A stretch of DNA of 64,000 bases from G965267605 sp965267605 (lineage in GTDB: Bacteria; Bacteroidota; Bacteroidia; Flavobacteriales_E; Vicingaceae), in the NCBI GenBank assembly GCA_965267605.1, contig OZ254088.1, positions 2,666,001 through 2,730,000 of the forward strand, given 5' to 3'. The position numbers and the translations under genes were made by a program. The notes beneath the pieces are model-generated. The model was given only the letters and a program-made list of their open reading frames with translations, was not told where the DNA came from and searched no databases. Position 1 is the stretch's first letter, and every line of letters starts with the position of its first letter. Shown here piece after piece: positions 28,582 through 36,508 of the stretch.

Positions 28582-31238
28582 CGCTCTACCTCTTCAACGG
28601 ACATTCCCTTTCTTTTCGCATAATCTTCCACCTGATCCTTTTGGATCTTTCCAAGTCCGAAGTATTTGGCATCCGGGTGTGCAAAATACAAACCGCTCAC
28701 GGAAGAAGCAGGATACATCGCAAGACTTTCTGTTAGACTTACCCCAATTTCCTCTGCACCCAATAAATCGAATAGCGTAATTTTCTCAGTATGGTCCGGA
28801 CAGGCAGGATATCCCGGAGCAGGGCGAATACCGTTGTAACTCTCTTTGATCAGTTCTTCATTGGACAATGATTCATCGGATGCATATCCCCAATGCTCTT
28901 TTCTGACATCCTCATGTAACTTCTCTGCAAATGCTTCGGCAAATCTATCGGCAACCGCTTTCAACAGAATGCTATGGTAATCATCATGGTCTGCTTCGAA
29001 TGCTTTCACCCGGTCTTCAAATCCTGTAATGGTAACCGCAAAACCTCCAACGTAATCCTGCATACCGGATTCAGACGGATACACGAAATCTGCCAATGCA
29101 AGATTCTCGGTTCCAGATTTCTCGGTCTGCTGCCTTAGACTGTGCAATACCGTTCCATGTTCTTTGAGTTTGATATCATCTCCCTCGGCATTGGCTTCCC
29201 AAAAACCTATTACCCCGTTGGCCTGGAACCACTGCTCTGCAATGATCTGATCAATCATTTCGTTGGCAGCATCGAACAGTTTCTTCGCTTCAACACCAAT
29301 GGTTGCATCTTCAAGAATGTTCGGATAGCGGCCTCTCAATTCCCAGGTATGGAAGAATGGTGTCCAATCGATGTACTTCCTGATCTCAGACAAGTCGTAA
29401 GAGAGAAACTTCTTTGTTCCAAGGAACGAAGGAGCAACAGGTGTCCATCTATTCAACAAGAGCTTATTGCTTCTTGCAGCCTCAATGGTTACCAACCTTT
29501 TCTCCTCTCGCTTTCGGGCATGTAACTCACGTAGATTGGCATATTCTTTCTTTGTATCAGCAATGATATTGTCTCTATCACTACCAAGGAGTTTACCTGC
29601 CACGGTTACGGAACGTGATGCATCCAGTACATGGATGGCCTGACTGTTCTGGTAATGTTCTTCGATCTTAACCGCTGTATGGGCACGTGATGTAGTTGCA
29701 CCTCCGATAAGCAACGGTATGTCGAAATCCTGTCGCTGCATCTCTTTGGCCACGTGAACCATTTCATCCAAAGAAGGCGTGATCAGTCCACTCAATCCAA
29801 TAATGTCTACCTCCTGGGCTTTTGCCTCTTCCAGTATCTTTTCAGCCGGGACCATTACCCCTAGATCAATGATCTCAAAGTTGTTACATGCCAGTACCAC
29901 ACCCACAATGTTCTTACCAATGTCATGAACATCACCCTTGACCGTTGCCAGTAATATCTTTCCAGCGGAAGAAATATCCCCGCCCTTCTCGGCTTCCATG
30001 AACGGCAACAGATACGCCACTGCTTTCTTCATCACACGCGCACTCTTCACAACCTGCGGCAAAAACATCTTACCCGATCCGAACAAGTCTCCAACAATAT
30101 TCATCCCATCCATCAACGGTCCTTCGATCACATGAAGTGGTCTGTCATACTGTTGTCTGGCCTCTTCAACATCTACATCAATGAAATCGGCAATTCCGTG
30201 CACAAGAGAATGAGACAACCGTTCTTGCACAGGGGTTTCTCTCCAAGAGAGGTCCTTTTCTTTCTTTTTTGCAACCCCCTTAAAGCCTTCAGCAAAATCT
30301 AACAACCTTTCGGTTGCGTCATCCCTTCGATCTAACAACACATCCTCAACATGTTCCAGAAGATCTTTTGGAATCTCATCGTACACCTCAAGCATGGTGG
30401 GGTTAACGATGCCCATATCCATTCCTTCTTTAATGGCATGGTACAGAAACGCTGAGTGCATTGCTTCCCGAACCGGTGTGTTTCCGCGGAACGAAAATGA
30501 GACATTACTTACACCGCCACTTACATGTGCTCCGGGTAAATTCTCCCTGATCCATCTTGTTGCCTGAAAGAAATCCATGGCGTTCTTTCGGTGCTCCTCC
30601 ATTCCGGTTGCCACCGGAAAAATATTTGGATCGAAGATGATGTCCTGTGGAGGAAACCCAACTTTCTCGGTAAGGATCTTGTACGACCTCTCGCAAATAT
30701 CAACGCGCCTTTGGTATGTATCAGCCTGACCAACTTCATCAAAAGCCATAACAATAACAGCGGCTCCATATCTTTTGATAATGGTGGCCTGGCGGACAAA
30801 CTCTTCCTCACCCTCTTTCAGTGAAATGGAATTAACGATTCCCTTGCCTTGAATACACTGAAGACCCGCCTCGATGATCTCCCATCTGGAAGAATCGATC
30901 ATTATAGGTACTCTCGCAATGTCTGGTTCAGAAGCAATCAAATTGAGGAATGTTACCATGGCCTGCACACCATCAATCATTCCTTCGTCCATGTTCACAT
31001 CAATGACCTGTGCACCACCTTCAACCTGATCTCTTGCAACATCCAAAGCGGTATTGAAGTCTTCCTCTTTGATCAAACGCAGGAATTTGGCCGAACCGGT
31101 CACATTGGTTCGTTCCCCCACATTGATGAAATTGGATTCCGGGGTTACTACCAGTGGTTCCAATCCACTCAAGCGGAGAAAGGGCAGATCATGCCACTTG
31201 TATTCGTACTTGCCAGTATAGTTGGGATGTAAACTCAC
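28551..31238 (-). CDS. metH: Cobalamin-dependent methionine synthase, folate/B12/activation subunit
   Basis: This 895-residue C-terminal part of MetH has the methyltetrahydrofolate-binding barrel (about 25-310; NFINVGERTNVTGSAKF), cap domain, B12-binding domain (KGDVHDIGKNI near residue 435, whose His ligates cobalt; SGLITPSL; GGATTSRAHTA) and the SAM-binding activation domain (RPAPGYPACPDHTEK). The homocysteine-binding domain is encoded by the preceding gene, so the enzyme is split in two, as in many Bacteroidota. Translation begins at GTG 31238 within GTGA, overlapping the stop of the first part, which suggests coupled synthesis in equal amounts. It transfers methyl from folate to homocysteine. 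Confidence 0.96.
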   Translation of the reverse strand: MSLHPNYTGKYEYKWHDLPFLRLSGLEPLVVTPESNFINVGERTNVTGSAKFLRLIKEEDFNTALDVARDQVEGGAQVIDVNMDEGMIDGVQAMVTFLNLIASEPDIARVPIMIDSSRWEIIEAGLQCIQGKGIVNSISLKEGEEEFVRQATIIKRYGAAVIVMAFDEVGQADTYQRRVDICERSYKILTEKVGFPPQDIIFDPNIFPVATGMEEHRKNAMDFFQATRWIRENLPGAHVSGGVSNVSFSFRGNTPVREAMHSAFLYHAIKEGMDMGIVNPTMLEVYDEIPKDLLEHVEDVLLDRRDDATERLLDFAEGFKGVAKKKEKDLSWRETPVQERLSHSLVHGIADFIDVDVEEARQQYDRPLHVIEGPLMDGMNIVGDLFGSGKMFLPQVVKSARVMKKAVAYLLPFMEAEKGGDISSAGKILLATVKGDVHDIGKNIVGVVLACNNFEIIDLGVMVPAEKILEEAKAQEVDIIGLSGLITPSLDEMVHVAKEMQRQDFDIPLLIGGATTSRAHTAVKIEEHYQNSQAIHVLDASRSVTVAGKLLGSDRDNIIADTKKEYANLRELHARKREEKRLVTIEAARSNKLLLNRWTPVAPSFLGTKKFLSYDLSEIRKYIDWTPFFHTWELRGRYPNILEDATIGVEAKKLFDAANEMIDQIIAEQWFQANGVIGFWEANAEGDDIKLKEHGTVLHSLRQQTEKSGTENLALADFVYPSESGMQDYVGGFAVTITGFEDRVKAFEADHDDYHSILLKAVADRFAEAFAEKLHEDVRKEHWGYASDESLSNEELIKESYNGIRPAPGYPACPDHTEKITLFDLLGAEEIGVSLTESLAMYPASSVSGLYFAHPDAKYFGLGKIQKDQVEDYAKRKGMSVEEVERWLGPNLSYH

Positions 31239-32239
31239 GCCAGTTCTTTCAGTCTTCGGGGTTCATAGGTAGCCGCCAAATCCGCCAACGCCTGAATATG
31301 TTCAGGATTTGTACCACAGCACCCCCCGATAATATTTACCAGACCAAGGTCCAGGTATTCCTTCACCTGCTGCGCCATTTGTTCCGGAGTTTCATCGTAC
31401 TCTCCAAATTCGTTTGGAAGTCCAGCATTCGGATGTGCACTCACGAAGAAATCTGCCTTATCATCCAATACTTGCAAGTATGGCAACAACTGCTTCGCGC
31501 CCAACGCACAGTTCAATCCTATGCTTAAAAGATCCATATGCGACACTGACACGAGAAACGCTTCAGCTGTTTGACCCGAAAGCGTTCTTCCGGATGCATC
31601 CGTAATGGTTCCAGATACCATAACGGGAACGTGATTGTACTCAGGTAGTTGGTCCTTTACTTCAGCGATGGCCATCAAAGCTGCCTTCGCATTCAGTGTA
31701 TCAAATACTGTTTCAACAAGCAGGAGGTCTACTCCTCCCTTTAACAACCCAAGCGCCTGCTGCTTATAAGCGTCTTTCAATTCGTTATAAGTTACGGCCC
31801 TAAATCCAGGATCATTCACATCCGGTGAAATGGATGCGGTTCGGTTTGTAGGGCCCATAGATCCCGCCACGAATCTGGGCTTATCCGGATCCTTAGCCGT
31901 GAATTCATCAGCTACTTCTCTGGCAATTTTGGCGGATTCAATATTGATCTGATCTACCGCATGCTCCATATTGTAATCGGCCTGAGCAATTGTGGTGCCA
32001 CTGAATGTGTTGGTTTCCACAATATCCGCTCCTGCTTCAAAGTACGCTGCATGGATCTCTTTGATGATATCCGGTCGTGTTACAGACAACAGATCATTGT
32101 TCCCCTTCAAAGGGGATGCGTGGTCTTTAAAATGTTCACCACGAAAATCTTCTTCCTCCAGAGTGTATCTCTGGATCATGGTCCCCATGGCTCCATCGAG
32201 CACGAGAATCCGGTTTTCTAGTATGTCTTGTACCATCAT
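31235..32239 (-). CDS. metH: Homocysteine-binding subunit of split methionine synthase
   Basis: This 334-residue homocysteine S-methyltransferase barrel matches the N-terminal module of MetH: LVLDGAMGTMIQRY at the start, ETNTFSGT, GLNCALGAKQ and GGCCGTNPEHI carry the three zinc-binding cysteines. The start could be ATG 32239 or 32236; an upstream TTG is in the terminator T-run. The MTHF, B12 and activation domains are in the next gene, overlapping by four bases. A SAM-I riboswitch with a terminator lies just upstream, so both genes should be shut off when SAM is plentiful. Confidence 0.95.
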   Translation of the reverse strand: MMVQDILENRILVLDGAMGTMIQRYTLEEEDFRGEHFKDHASPLKGNNDLLSVTRPDIIKEIHAAYFEAGADIVETNTFSGTTIAQADYNMEHAVDQINIESAKIAREVADEFTAKDPDKPRFVAGSMGPTNRTASISPDVNDPGFRAVTYNELKDAYKQQALGLLKGGVDLLLVETVFDTLNAKAALMAIAEVKDQLPEYNHVPVMVSGTITDASGRTLSGQTAEAFLVSVSHMDLLSIGLNCALGAKQLLPYLQVLDDKADFFVSAHPNAGLPNEFGEYDETPEQMAQQVKEYLDLGLVNIIGGCCGTNPEHIQALADLAATYEPRRLKELA

Positions 32240-32253
32240 ATTGGGCAAAAAAA

Positions 32254-32275
32254 AATCTCTACGCTAGTAGAGATT
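32254..32275 (-). terminator. Riboswitch-controlled Rho-independent terminator
   Basis: A perfect 9-base-pair stem (AATCTCTAC with GTAGAGATT, 4-base loop) is followed on the minus strand by a run of T to base 32247, 15 bases before the metH start. The 5' arm can instead pair with TAGTAGTAAGAT at 32283-32294, an antiterminator next to the 3' strand of the riboswitch P1 helix. Confidence 0.88.
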
Positions 32276-32295
32276 AAGTTTCATCTTACTACTAA

Positions 32296-32387
32296 CTCAT
32301 TTTCATCCTTACGGATCTGGAATTGGCACCTTGTTACCAGGTTGCCAAGGCTTCAAAGGGCCAGTCCCTCCACCTTTCTTAATAAGT
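32296..32387 (-). ncRNA. SAM-I (S-box) riboswitch aptamer
   Basis: Read on the minus strand, the leader has the S-box core in order: AAGAAAGGTGGAGGGACTGG, then CCCTTTGAAGCCTTGGCAAC, then AAGGTGCCAATTCC. P1 closes between CTTATT (32382-32387) and AATGAG (32296-32301). These match the kink-turn, the J1/2 and the SAM-binding pocket consensus. It is followed by an antiterminator/terminator pair and metH, a typical SAM-repressed target. SAM binding should stabilise P1 and free the terminator to form. Confidence 0.93.
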
Positions 32388-32392
32388 CAGGG

Positions 32393-32608
32393 CTATAAAG
32401 AACGTTGTTTCTTGTAGTGTCGGTAAATAAAAAATCCGGCACCAGCCATTGCAAGATATGGAATTGCCATGAGAAACAATATCCCACTGTTGATTCCAAC
32501 ACCTACGTCACTTTCATTGGACTCCAATGTTGCTTTGCACATTGCACATTGCGCATTGGCAGCAACAAAGGATAATAGAACAACTGCTGTGACAATAAGT
32601 TTTCTCAC
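32393..32608 (-). CDS. Small membrane protein with CxxC-type motif, end of oxidase operon
   Basis: This 71-residue protein has a signal peptide or first helix (MRKLIVTAVVLLSFVAANA), then QCAMCKATLESNES, a C-x-x-C pair, and one further membrane helix (INSGILFLMAIPYLAMAGAGFFIY) with a basic tail. It starts at GTG 32608. Proteins of this type occur next to DUF420 and Sco genes in Bacteroidota oxidase operons, and a role in oxidase or copper assembly is possible from location and cysteines only. Its stop lies six bases before the riboswitch. Confidence 0.7.
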   Translation of the reverse strand: MRKLIVTAVVLLSFVAANAQCAMCKATLESNESDVGVGINSGILFLMAIPYLAMAGAGFFIYRHYKKQRSL

Positions 32609-32640
32609 GTTGTAAAATTAACCACGAATACTATGATTTC

Positions 32641-33165
32641 CTAATAGCACGGGGATATGAATACGTATACCAACACACCTGTTAGCGCTACATACAGCCA
32701 CAATGGAAAGGTGATCTTAGCGAGTTTCCTGTGCTTATCATATCGTTCGGTCAAAGCACGGAATAGGGTGATCAGAACCATAGGTACAATTGCCCCCGAC
32801 AAAAGGATGTGTGTTATCAGAATGAAATAATAAACGTATCGTATCGTGCCTTCCTTGCAGAACTTAACACTTTCGGTTCCGCTATGATACACCACATACG
32901 ACAACAGGAAAAGTACACTGAGTACCAAGCAGGTCCACATGATCCTCCTGTGCACCTCTACTTTTTTCCTTTTAATGGCAATGAGTCCAAAAATCAGAAG
33001 GACAAACGTAGTCCCATTTATAACAGCATGCCCAAGGGATAACGGGGTTAAATCGATGCCCTCTGCCCAGGTCTTAGGCATGTAGTGCAGAATAATTACA
33101 AGCAATGGTACGGCTAAGGACACCAGGATGGTGACGATTTTGCCTTGTTTTACGGTTACGTTCAT
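32641..33165 (-). CDS. DUF420-family integral membrane protein
   Basis: This 174-residue protein has five predicted helices. Conserved histidines of the DUF420 (YozB) family are visible: LGHAVINGT, KKVEVHRRIMW, YVVYHSGTES and ITHILLSGAIVPMVL. The family is regularly encoded with cytochrome oxidase and Sco genes, and is thought to help heme or oxidase assembly, which remains unproved. It overlaps the sco gene by four bases (ATGA), so it belongs to the oxidase operon. Confidence 0.88.
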   Translation of the reverse strand: MNVTVKQGKIVTILVSLAVPLLVIILHYMPKTWAEGIDLTPLSLGHAVINGTTFVLLIFGLIAIKRKKVEVHRRIMWTCLVLSVLFLLSYVVYHSGTESVKFCKEGTIRYVYYFILITHILLSGAIVPMVLITLFRALTERYDKHRKLAKITFPLWLYVALTGVLVYVFISPCY

Positions 33166-33791
33166 TCTTCCTCGAGTAATGTAGAAATATCATCTATCAG
33201 TCTGGTCATCTCTTCGGGTTCTGTACCACCATAAATACCTCGGATGTGTCCAAATCGATCGATCAAAAAAACCTGTTCTGAATGAAGAAACCCACCTGGT
33301 GCAGCAGCATCTTCACTGGCACTACTGAAATACCCTTTAAACGCCTGATCATATAAGACCTGTTTGTTCCCAGTAAGGAAGTGCCAGCGTCCTGACTGGT
33401 TGTATCCATTCTTCGCCTCATAGCGTTTCAATCGCTCTACATTATCATTCTCCGGATCTACCGTATGGGAAAGGATCCATACATCAGGATTGTTCTTGTA
33501 CACAGAATCTATCCTTGCCATTTGTTTCATCATACGTGGGCAAATAGAAGGACAGCTACAGAAGAAATAATTGGCCACGTATATCTTTCCATAGGTCTGG
33601 TCAGAACCAACGTAATCGTTGTTCTGGTTGATGAACTGGAATTCAGGGATTTGATGGTACAGTGTATCCGTATGCGGAATGCCATTAACTGTTATCGTTT
33701 TAGCTCTCCGTTCGCCAAAGAATGGAAGTCGTTCACGCTTGCATGAAGAAAGCAGTACCACCCCTAACAATATGTATAACAACTTTCTCAT
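33162..33791 (-). CDS. SCO1/SenC-family copper chaperone for cytochrome oxidase
   Basis: This 209-residue lipoprotein (lipobox LLSSC) has a thioredoxin-like domain and the copper motif CPSICP (CxxxC) within NYFFCSCPSICPRMMKQM, plus the distal histidine in GGFLHSEQVFLID. Sco proteins insert copper into, or reduce, the CuA centre of subunit II. It overlaps both the preceding Sco-like gene and the DUF420 gene by four bases each, so the three are translationally coupled. Confidence 0.93.
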   Translation of the reverse strand: MRKLLYILLGVVLLSSCKRERLPFFGERRAKTITVNGIPHTDTLYHQIPEFQFINQNNDYVGSDQTYGKIYVANYFFCSCPSICPRMMKQMARIDSVYKNNPDVWILSHTVDPENDNVERLKRYEAKNGYNQSGRWHFLTGNKQVLYDQAFKGYFSSASEDAAAPGGFLHSEQVFLIDRFGHIRGIYGGTEPEEMTRLIDDISTLLEEE

Positions 33792-34468
33792 TTGCCTTTG
33801 TACTTCATTGGCACCACCTCCTCCTTCATGAGTACATGGATTGCCTCTTGCAAATCTTCCGTTGCAGATGTTCTTCGCGCATTGTAGTACCCTCGAAGGT
33901 ATCCATTGACATCAACCAGAAAATAGAACGGTAATCCTTTATTGCTCAGAAATTTGAATGGTATCTCATCAACACAGTAGGAATGCTCTAATGCCGCTAT
34001 ATTGGCTTCCGGCTTAATGCCGTGTAGATGCCAGAAGTCCTTGGCCTGGTATTTCTTTCGATAGGCATCCATTTCCTCAACAGACCAATTGGGATCAACA
34101 CACACACCGATAACCTTAACATTGTCAGTAATCTTCTCTACCACCTCAGGATTGGCCTGATAAATTGCCTTCTGAACTTTCTCCATCAGGTTTGACCCTT
34201 GCGATACCACAAAATCAGACTCTGGATGGAAGAAGTAAATGATCCTGATTACGGAATCGTATTTGCTTGAACTGAACGAACTTCCATTACTGATACTGAC
34301 CAATTCAAGCTCCTTAACCTTATCGCGGATAGTGTCTCCCTCATCAGTAATGGTGCTTATATGGCCCAGATACGGAAGTGGCTTATAAACAGGCGTGGTA
34401 TTGAATAGTACCAAGTATATAATACCTGGAAGCAACAATATCATTAAGGGGATTATATACTTTTTCAT
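33788..34468 (-). CDS. Sco-like thioredoxin-fold protein lacking the copper cysteines
   Basis: This 226-residue protein has an N-terminal membrane anchor (IPLMILLLPGIIYLVLFN) and a domain that follows the Sco/redoxin plan, ending GLPFYFLVDVNGYLRGYYNA. Where Sco has CxxxC this protein has IIYFFHPESDF, and the distal copper histidine is also missing. It is therefore unlikely to bind copper in the Sco way. It sits just before the true sco gene with a 4-base overlap, which suggests a structural or scaffold role in the same assembly pathway. Upstream lies a terminator that separates it partly from the oxidase subunits. Confidence 0.7.
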   Translation of the reverse strand: MKKYIIPLMILLLPGIIYLVLFNTTPVYKPLPYLGHISTITDEGDTIRDKVKELELVSISNGSSFSSSKYDSVIRIIYFFHPESDFVVSQGSNLMEKVQKAIYQANPEVVEKITDNVKVIGVCVDPNWSVEEMDAYRKKYQAKDFWHLHGIKPEANIAALEHSYCVDEIPFKFLSNKGLPFYFLVDVNGYLRGYYNARRTSATEDLQEAIHVLMKEEVVPMKYKGK

Positions 34469-34479
34469 GGCAAAAAAAA

Positions 34480-34505
34480 CAGCCTGAAAACTAAGTTACA
34501 GGCTG
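34480..34505 (-). terminator. Terminator between cox4 and the Sco-like gene
   Basis: CAGCCTG and CAGGCTG form a 7-base-pair stem (extendable by A-T pairs) followed on the minus strand by eight T residues. It ends transcription of the oxidase subunit genes or attenuates it before the assembly genes. Confidence 0.75.
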
Positions 34506-34529
34506 CTTACAAATTTCATTCATTGCTGC

Positions 34530-34916
34530 TTAACGCATGAACCATAACCATCTGTCCATTTCGTAGCCGTGAAGGGCTTCGTTAAGGCAGATAAAGATCA
34601 GGTATGCAACAAATACAATGTATGGTGCCAGCACCGTAATCTTGAAAGCTTTCCTTTCATGTCCAAGGTGCATATAGTCCATCACGATGTAATAAGCCTT
34701 ACCCAGCGTAAGTACGATGAATACCGTTTTGATGGCCCACCAAATGCTTTGTGGTGATTCACTGAAATTCTTCCATACCAATCCTAGGGAAACCTCTACG
34801 ATGGTAACAACCAGAAGGATCCAGAAAACAAACCAAATTCTCTTCCTGATCTTCTTGCCTTCCTCCTCTCCGTGGTGAACGGCAAACTTATATGGTCCTA
34901 CTTCTTCGTGTGACAT
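34530..34916 (-). CDS. Cytochrome c oxidase subunit IV (caa3/CyoD type)
   Basis: This 128-residue protein has three predicted helices (WFVFWILLVVTIVEVSLGLVW; AIKTVFIVLTLGKAYYIVMD; VLAPYIVFVAYLIFICLNEA) and the motif YMHLGHERK, as in prokaryotic subunit IV of heme-copper oxidases, a small subunit that supports assembly. It follows the long subunit III gene by 18 bases in the ctaB-cox3-cox3-cox4 series. Confidence 0.9.
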   Translation of the reverse strand: MSHEEVGPYKFAVHHGEEEGKKIRKRIWFVFWILLVVTIVEVSLGLVWKNFSESPQSIWWAIKTVFIVLTLGKAYYIVMDYMHLGHERKAFKITVLAPYIVFVAYLIFICLNEALHGYEMDRWLWFMR

Positions 34917-34934
34917 GTCTTAGCCTTTTGATTG

Positions 34935-35906
34935 TTAAACTAGATAGAAGAATGTAAATACGAATACCCAAACAAGGTCTACAAAGTGCCAGTACAAACC
35001 GACCTTCTCGATCATCTCGTAGTGGCCTCGCTTCTCATAAGTGTTCATCAACACATTTACGAAAATGATAAAGTTGATTACCACTCCTGAGAATACGTGT
35101 GTTCCGTGGAACCCTGTAATGAAGAAGAAGAAGTCTGCAAAAAGCGGTACTCCATATTCGTTCACGGTAAGGTTCGCACCTTGAATGACCTGGTTATTTA
35201 TAATAGCTTCTTTCGCTGCATCCCCGGTTAGAATGAACCCGTCCTGGATCATTTGTGCTTCAGTAATGCCCTGAGACATTTCACGCATGGCATGAGGATA
35301 CCTTACGGTTGCATCGCCCATGACCTCTACGATGGAGAGCCCTTCAGCATTATGGCCAAAGACGGCCCCCAATTCATTACCTGCGACTATGCATCCATCA
35401 CTCAGCTTTACTTTGAAATCCCCGAACATATGTCCGACCTCGTTGAGGTGGGTTACATCACCAGTGGTAAATAACAGTCCTCCTGCGTCCGTTCCATGAA
35501 TGAAGTGGTACCACTCCCAAGCCTGAGAACCAACGAAGATCAGACCTCCGATGATGGTCAGGAACATCCACAGAATCACTCTTCCCTTGTTCATTCTATG
35601 TCCTGCTTCCACAGCAAGTACCATGGTAACCGAACTCATAATCAGAACGAAAGTCATAAATGCTACGTAAAGCAGCGGGTGGTTTCCATGTAGGAATGGG
35701 AAGTGTGTAAATACGTTTTCCGCCACCGGCCAGATTTCCTGGAACTGGTGCCTCATAAAACCATACGAGCAAAGGAAACCAGAGAAAGTTAAGGCATCCG
35801 AGATGAGGAAGAACCACATCATCATCTTACCATAACTAATGCCGAAAGGCGCTTCTCCTCCTCCCCAAATCTTCTTCTTATCCAACGGTACAGAATGTCC
35901 TGCCAT
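34935..35906 (-). CDS. Cytochrome c oxidase subunit III with a large hydrophilic insert
   Basis: This 323-residue subunit III shows GISYGKMMMWFFLISDALTF, the helix-III motif AWEWYHF, the motif FFFITGFHGTHVFSG, and WHFVDLVWVFVFTFFYLV at the end. Between the AWEWYHF helix and the GFHGTHV helix lies a polar segment of about 100 residues (roughly 145-250), absent from mitochondrial-type subunits. Subunit III stabilises the catalytic core of the proton-pumping terminal oxidase. It is preceded by a second, shorter subunit III gene; the two probably correspond to different parts of an alternative oxidase arrangement typical of Bacteroidota. Confidence 0.93.
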   Translation of the reverse strand: MAGHSVPLDKKKIWGGGEAPFGISYGKMMMWFFLISDALTFSGFLCSYGFMRHQFQEIWPVAENVFTHFPFLHGNHPLLYVAFMTFVLIMSSVTMVLAVEAGHRMNKGRVILWMFLTIIGGLIFVGSQAWEWYHFIHGTDAGGLLFTTGDVTHLNEVGHMFGDFKVKLSDGCIVAGNELGAVFGHNAEGLSIVEVMGDATVRYPHAMREMSQGITEAQMIQDGFILTGDAAKEAIINNQVIQGANLTVNEYGVPLFADFFFFITGFHGTHVFSGVVINFIIFVNVLMNTYEKRGHYEMIEKVGLYWHFVDLVWVFVFTFFYLV

Positions 35907-35917
35907 GTCTAATGCGT

Positions 35918-36508
35918 TTAAGAATAGTTTTTAAGCAAAATGAATAACAAAATCCACAGTACGCCTAAAAAGTGCCAATAGGTTGTGCTTAGTTGCAAAC
36001 CTAACAAATTTTTCGGGTTGTACTTGCCTTGCTGCGCCTTCACATTAACAACGATAAGCGAAATCCATCCACCGAAAATGTGAAGTAAATGGAACAAGGT
36101 TAAAACAAAAACATACTGTGCATTTGGTGTACTTGTAGGACCAGTAGGATAGATACCCTCACTGATCATTTGTTGCCATCCCAGGAATTGACTTACGCCA
36201 AAACTCAGTCCGAGCACGAGTGTTATCAGCAACATGATCCTCAGCTGCCCTTGTCTGTCTCTCTTTGCACCGATATAGCCCACATGGAAAAGCACACTGC
36301 TTACCACGATGATGGCCGTGCTGTATCCAAAGTGTGCGGGGAGCTCAATGCTTCCCCAATCTGCCTCTGCCATCTTCACCACCATGGCACTACATGTTGC
36401 ACCAAAGAACATGACCATAGAAACGATCGCAATCCAAAGCATCGGCTTGGCAGTTTTCTGCTTGAGCTCCTTTCGGTATGATACCTTATTTGCAGTCACT
36501 GTGGTCAT
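35918..36508 (-). CDS. Cytochrome c oxidase subunit III-like protein (short form)
   Basis: This 196-residue membrane protein has five predicted helices and the subunit III signature LFHLLHIFGGWISLIVVNV plus the terminal YWHFLGVLWILLFILL. It lacks the two first helices of the seven-helix form, as expected for CyoC/CtaE-type subunits. It starts on the ctaB stop (TGATG) and is followed by the long subunit III gene after 11 bases. Confidence 0.9.
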   Translation of the reverse strand: MTTVTANKVSYRKELKQKTAKPMLWIAIVSMVMFFGATCSAMVVKMAEADWGSIELPAHFGYSTAIIVVSSVLFHVGYIGAKRDRQGQLRIMLLITLVLGLSFGVSQFLGWQQMISEGIYPTGPTSTPNAQYVFVLTLFHLLHIFGGWISLIVVNVKAQQGKYNPKNLLGLQLSTTYWHFLGVLWILLFILLKNYS

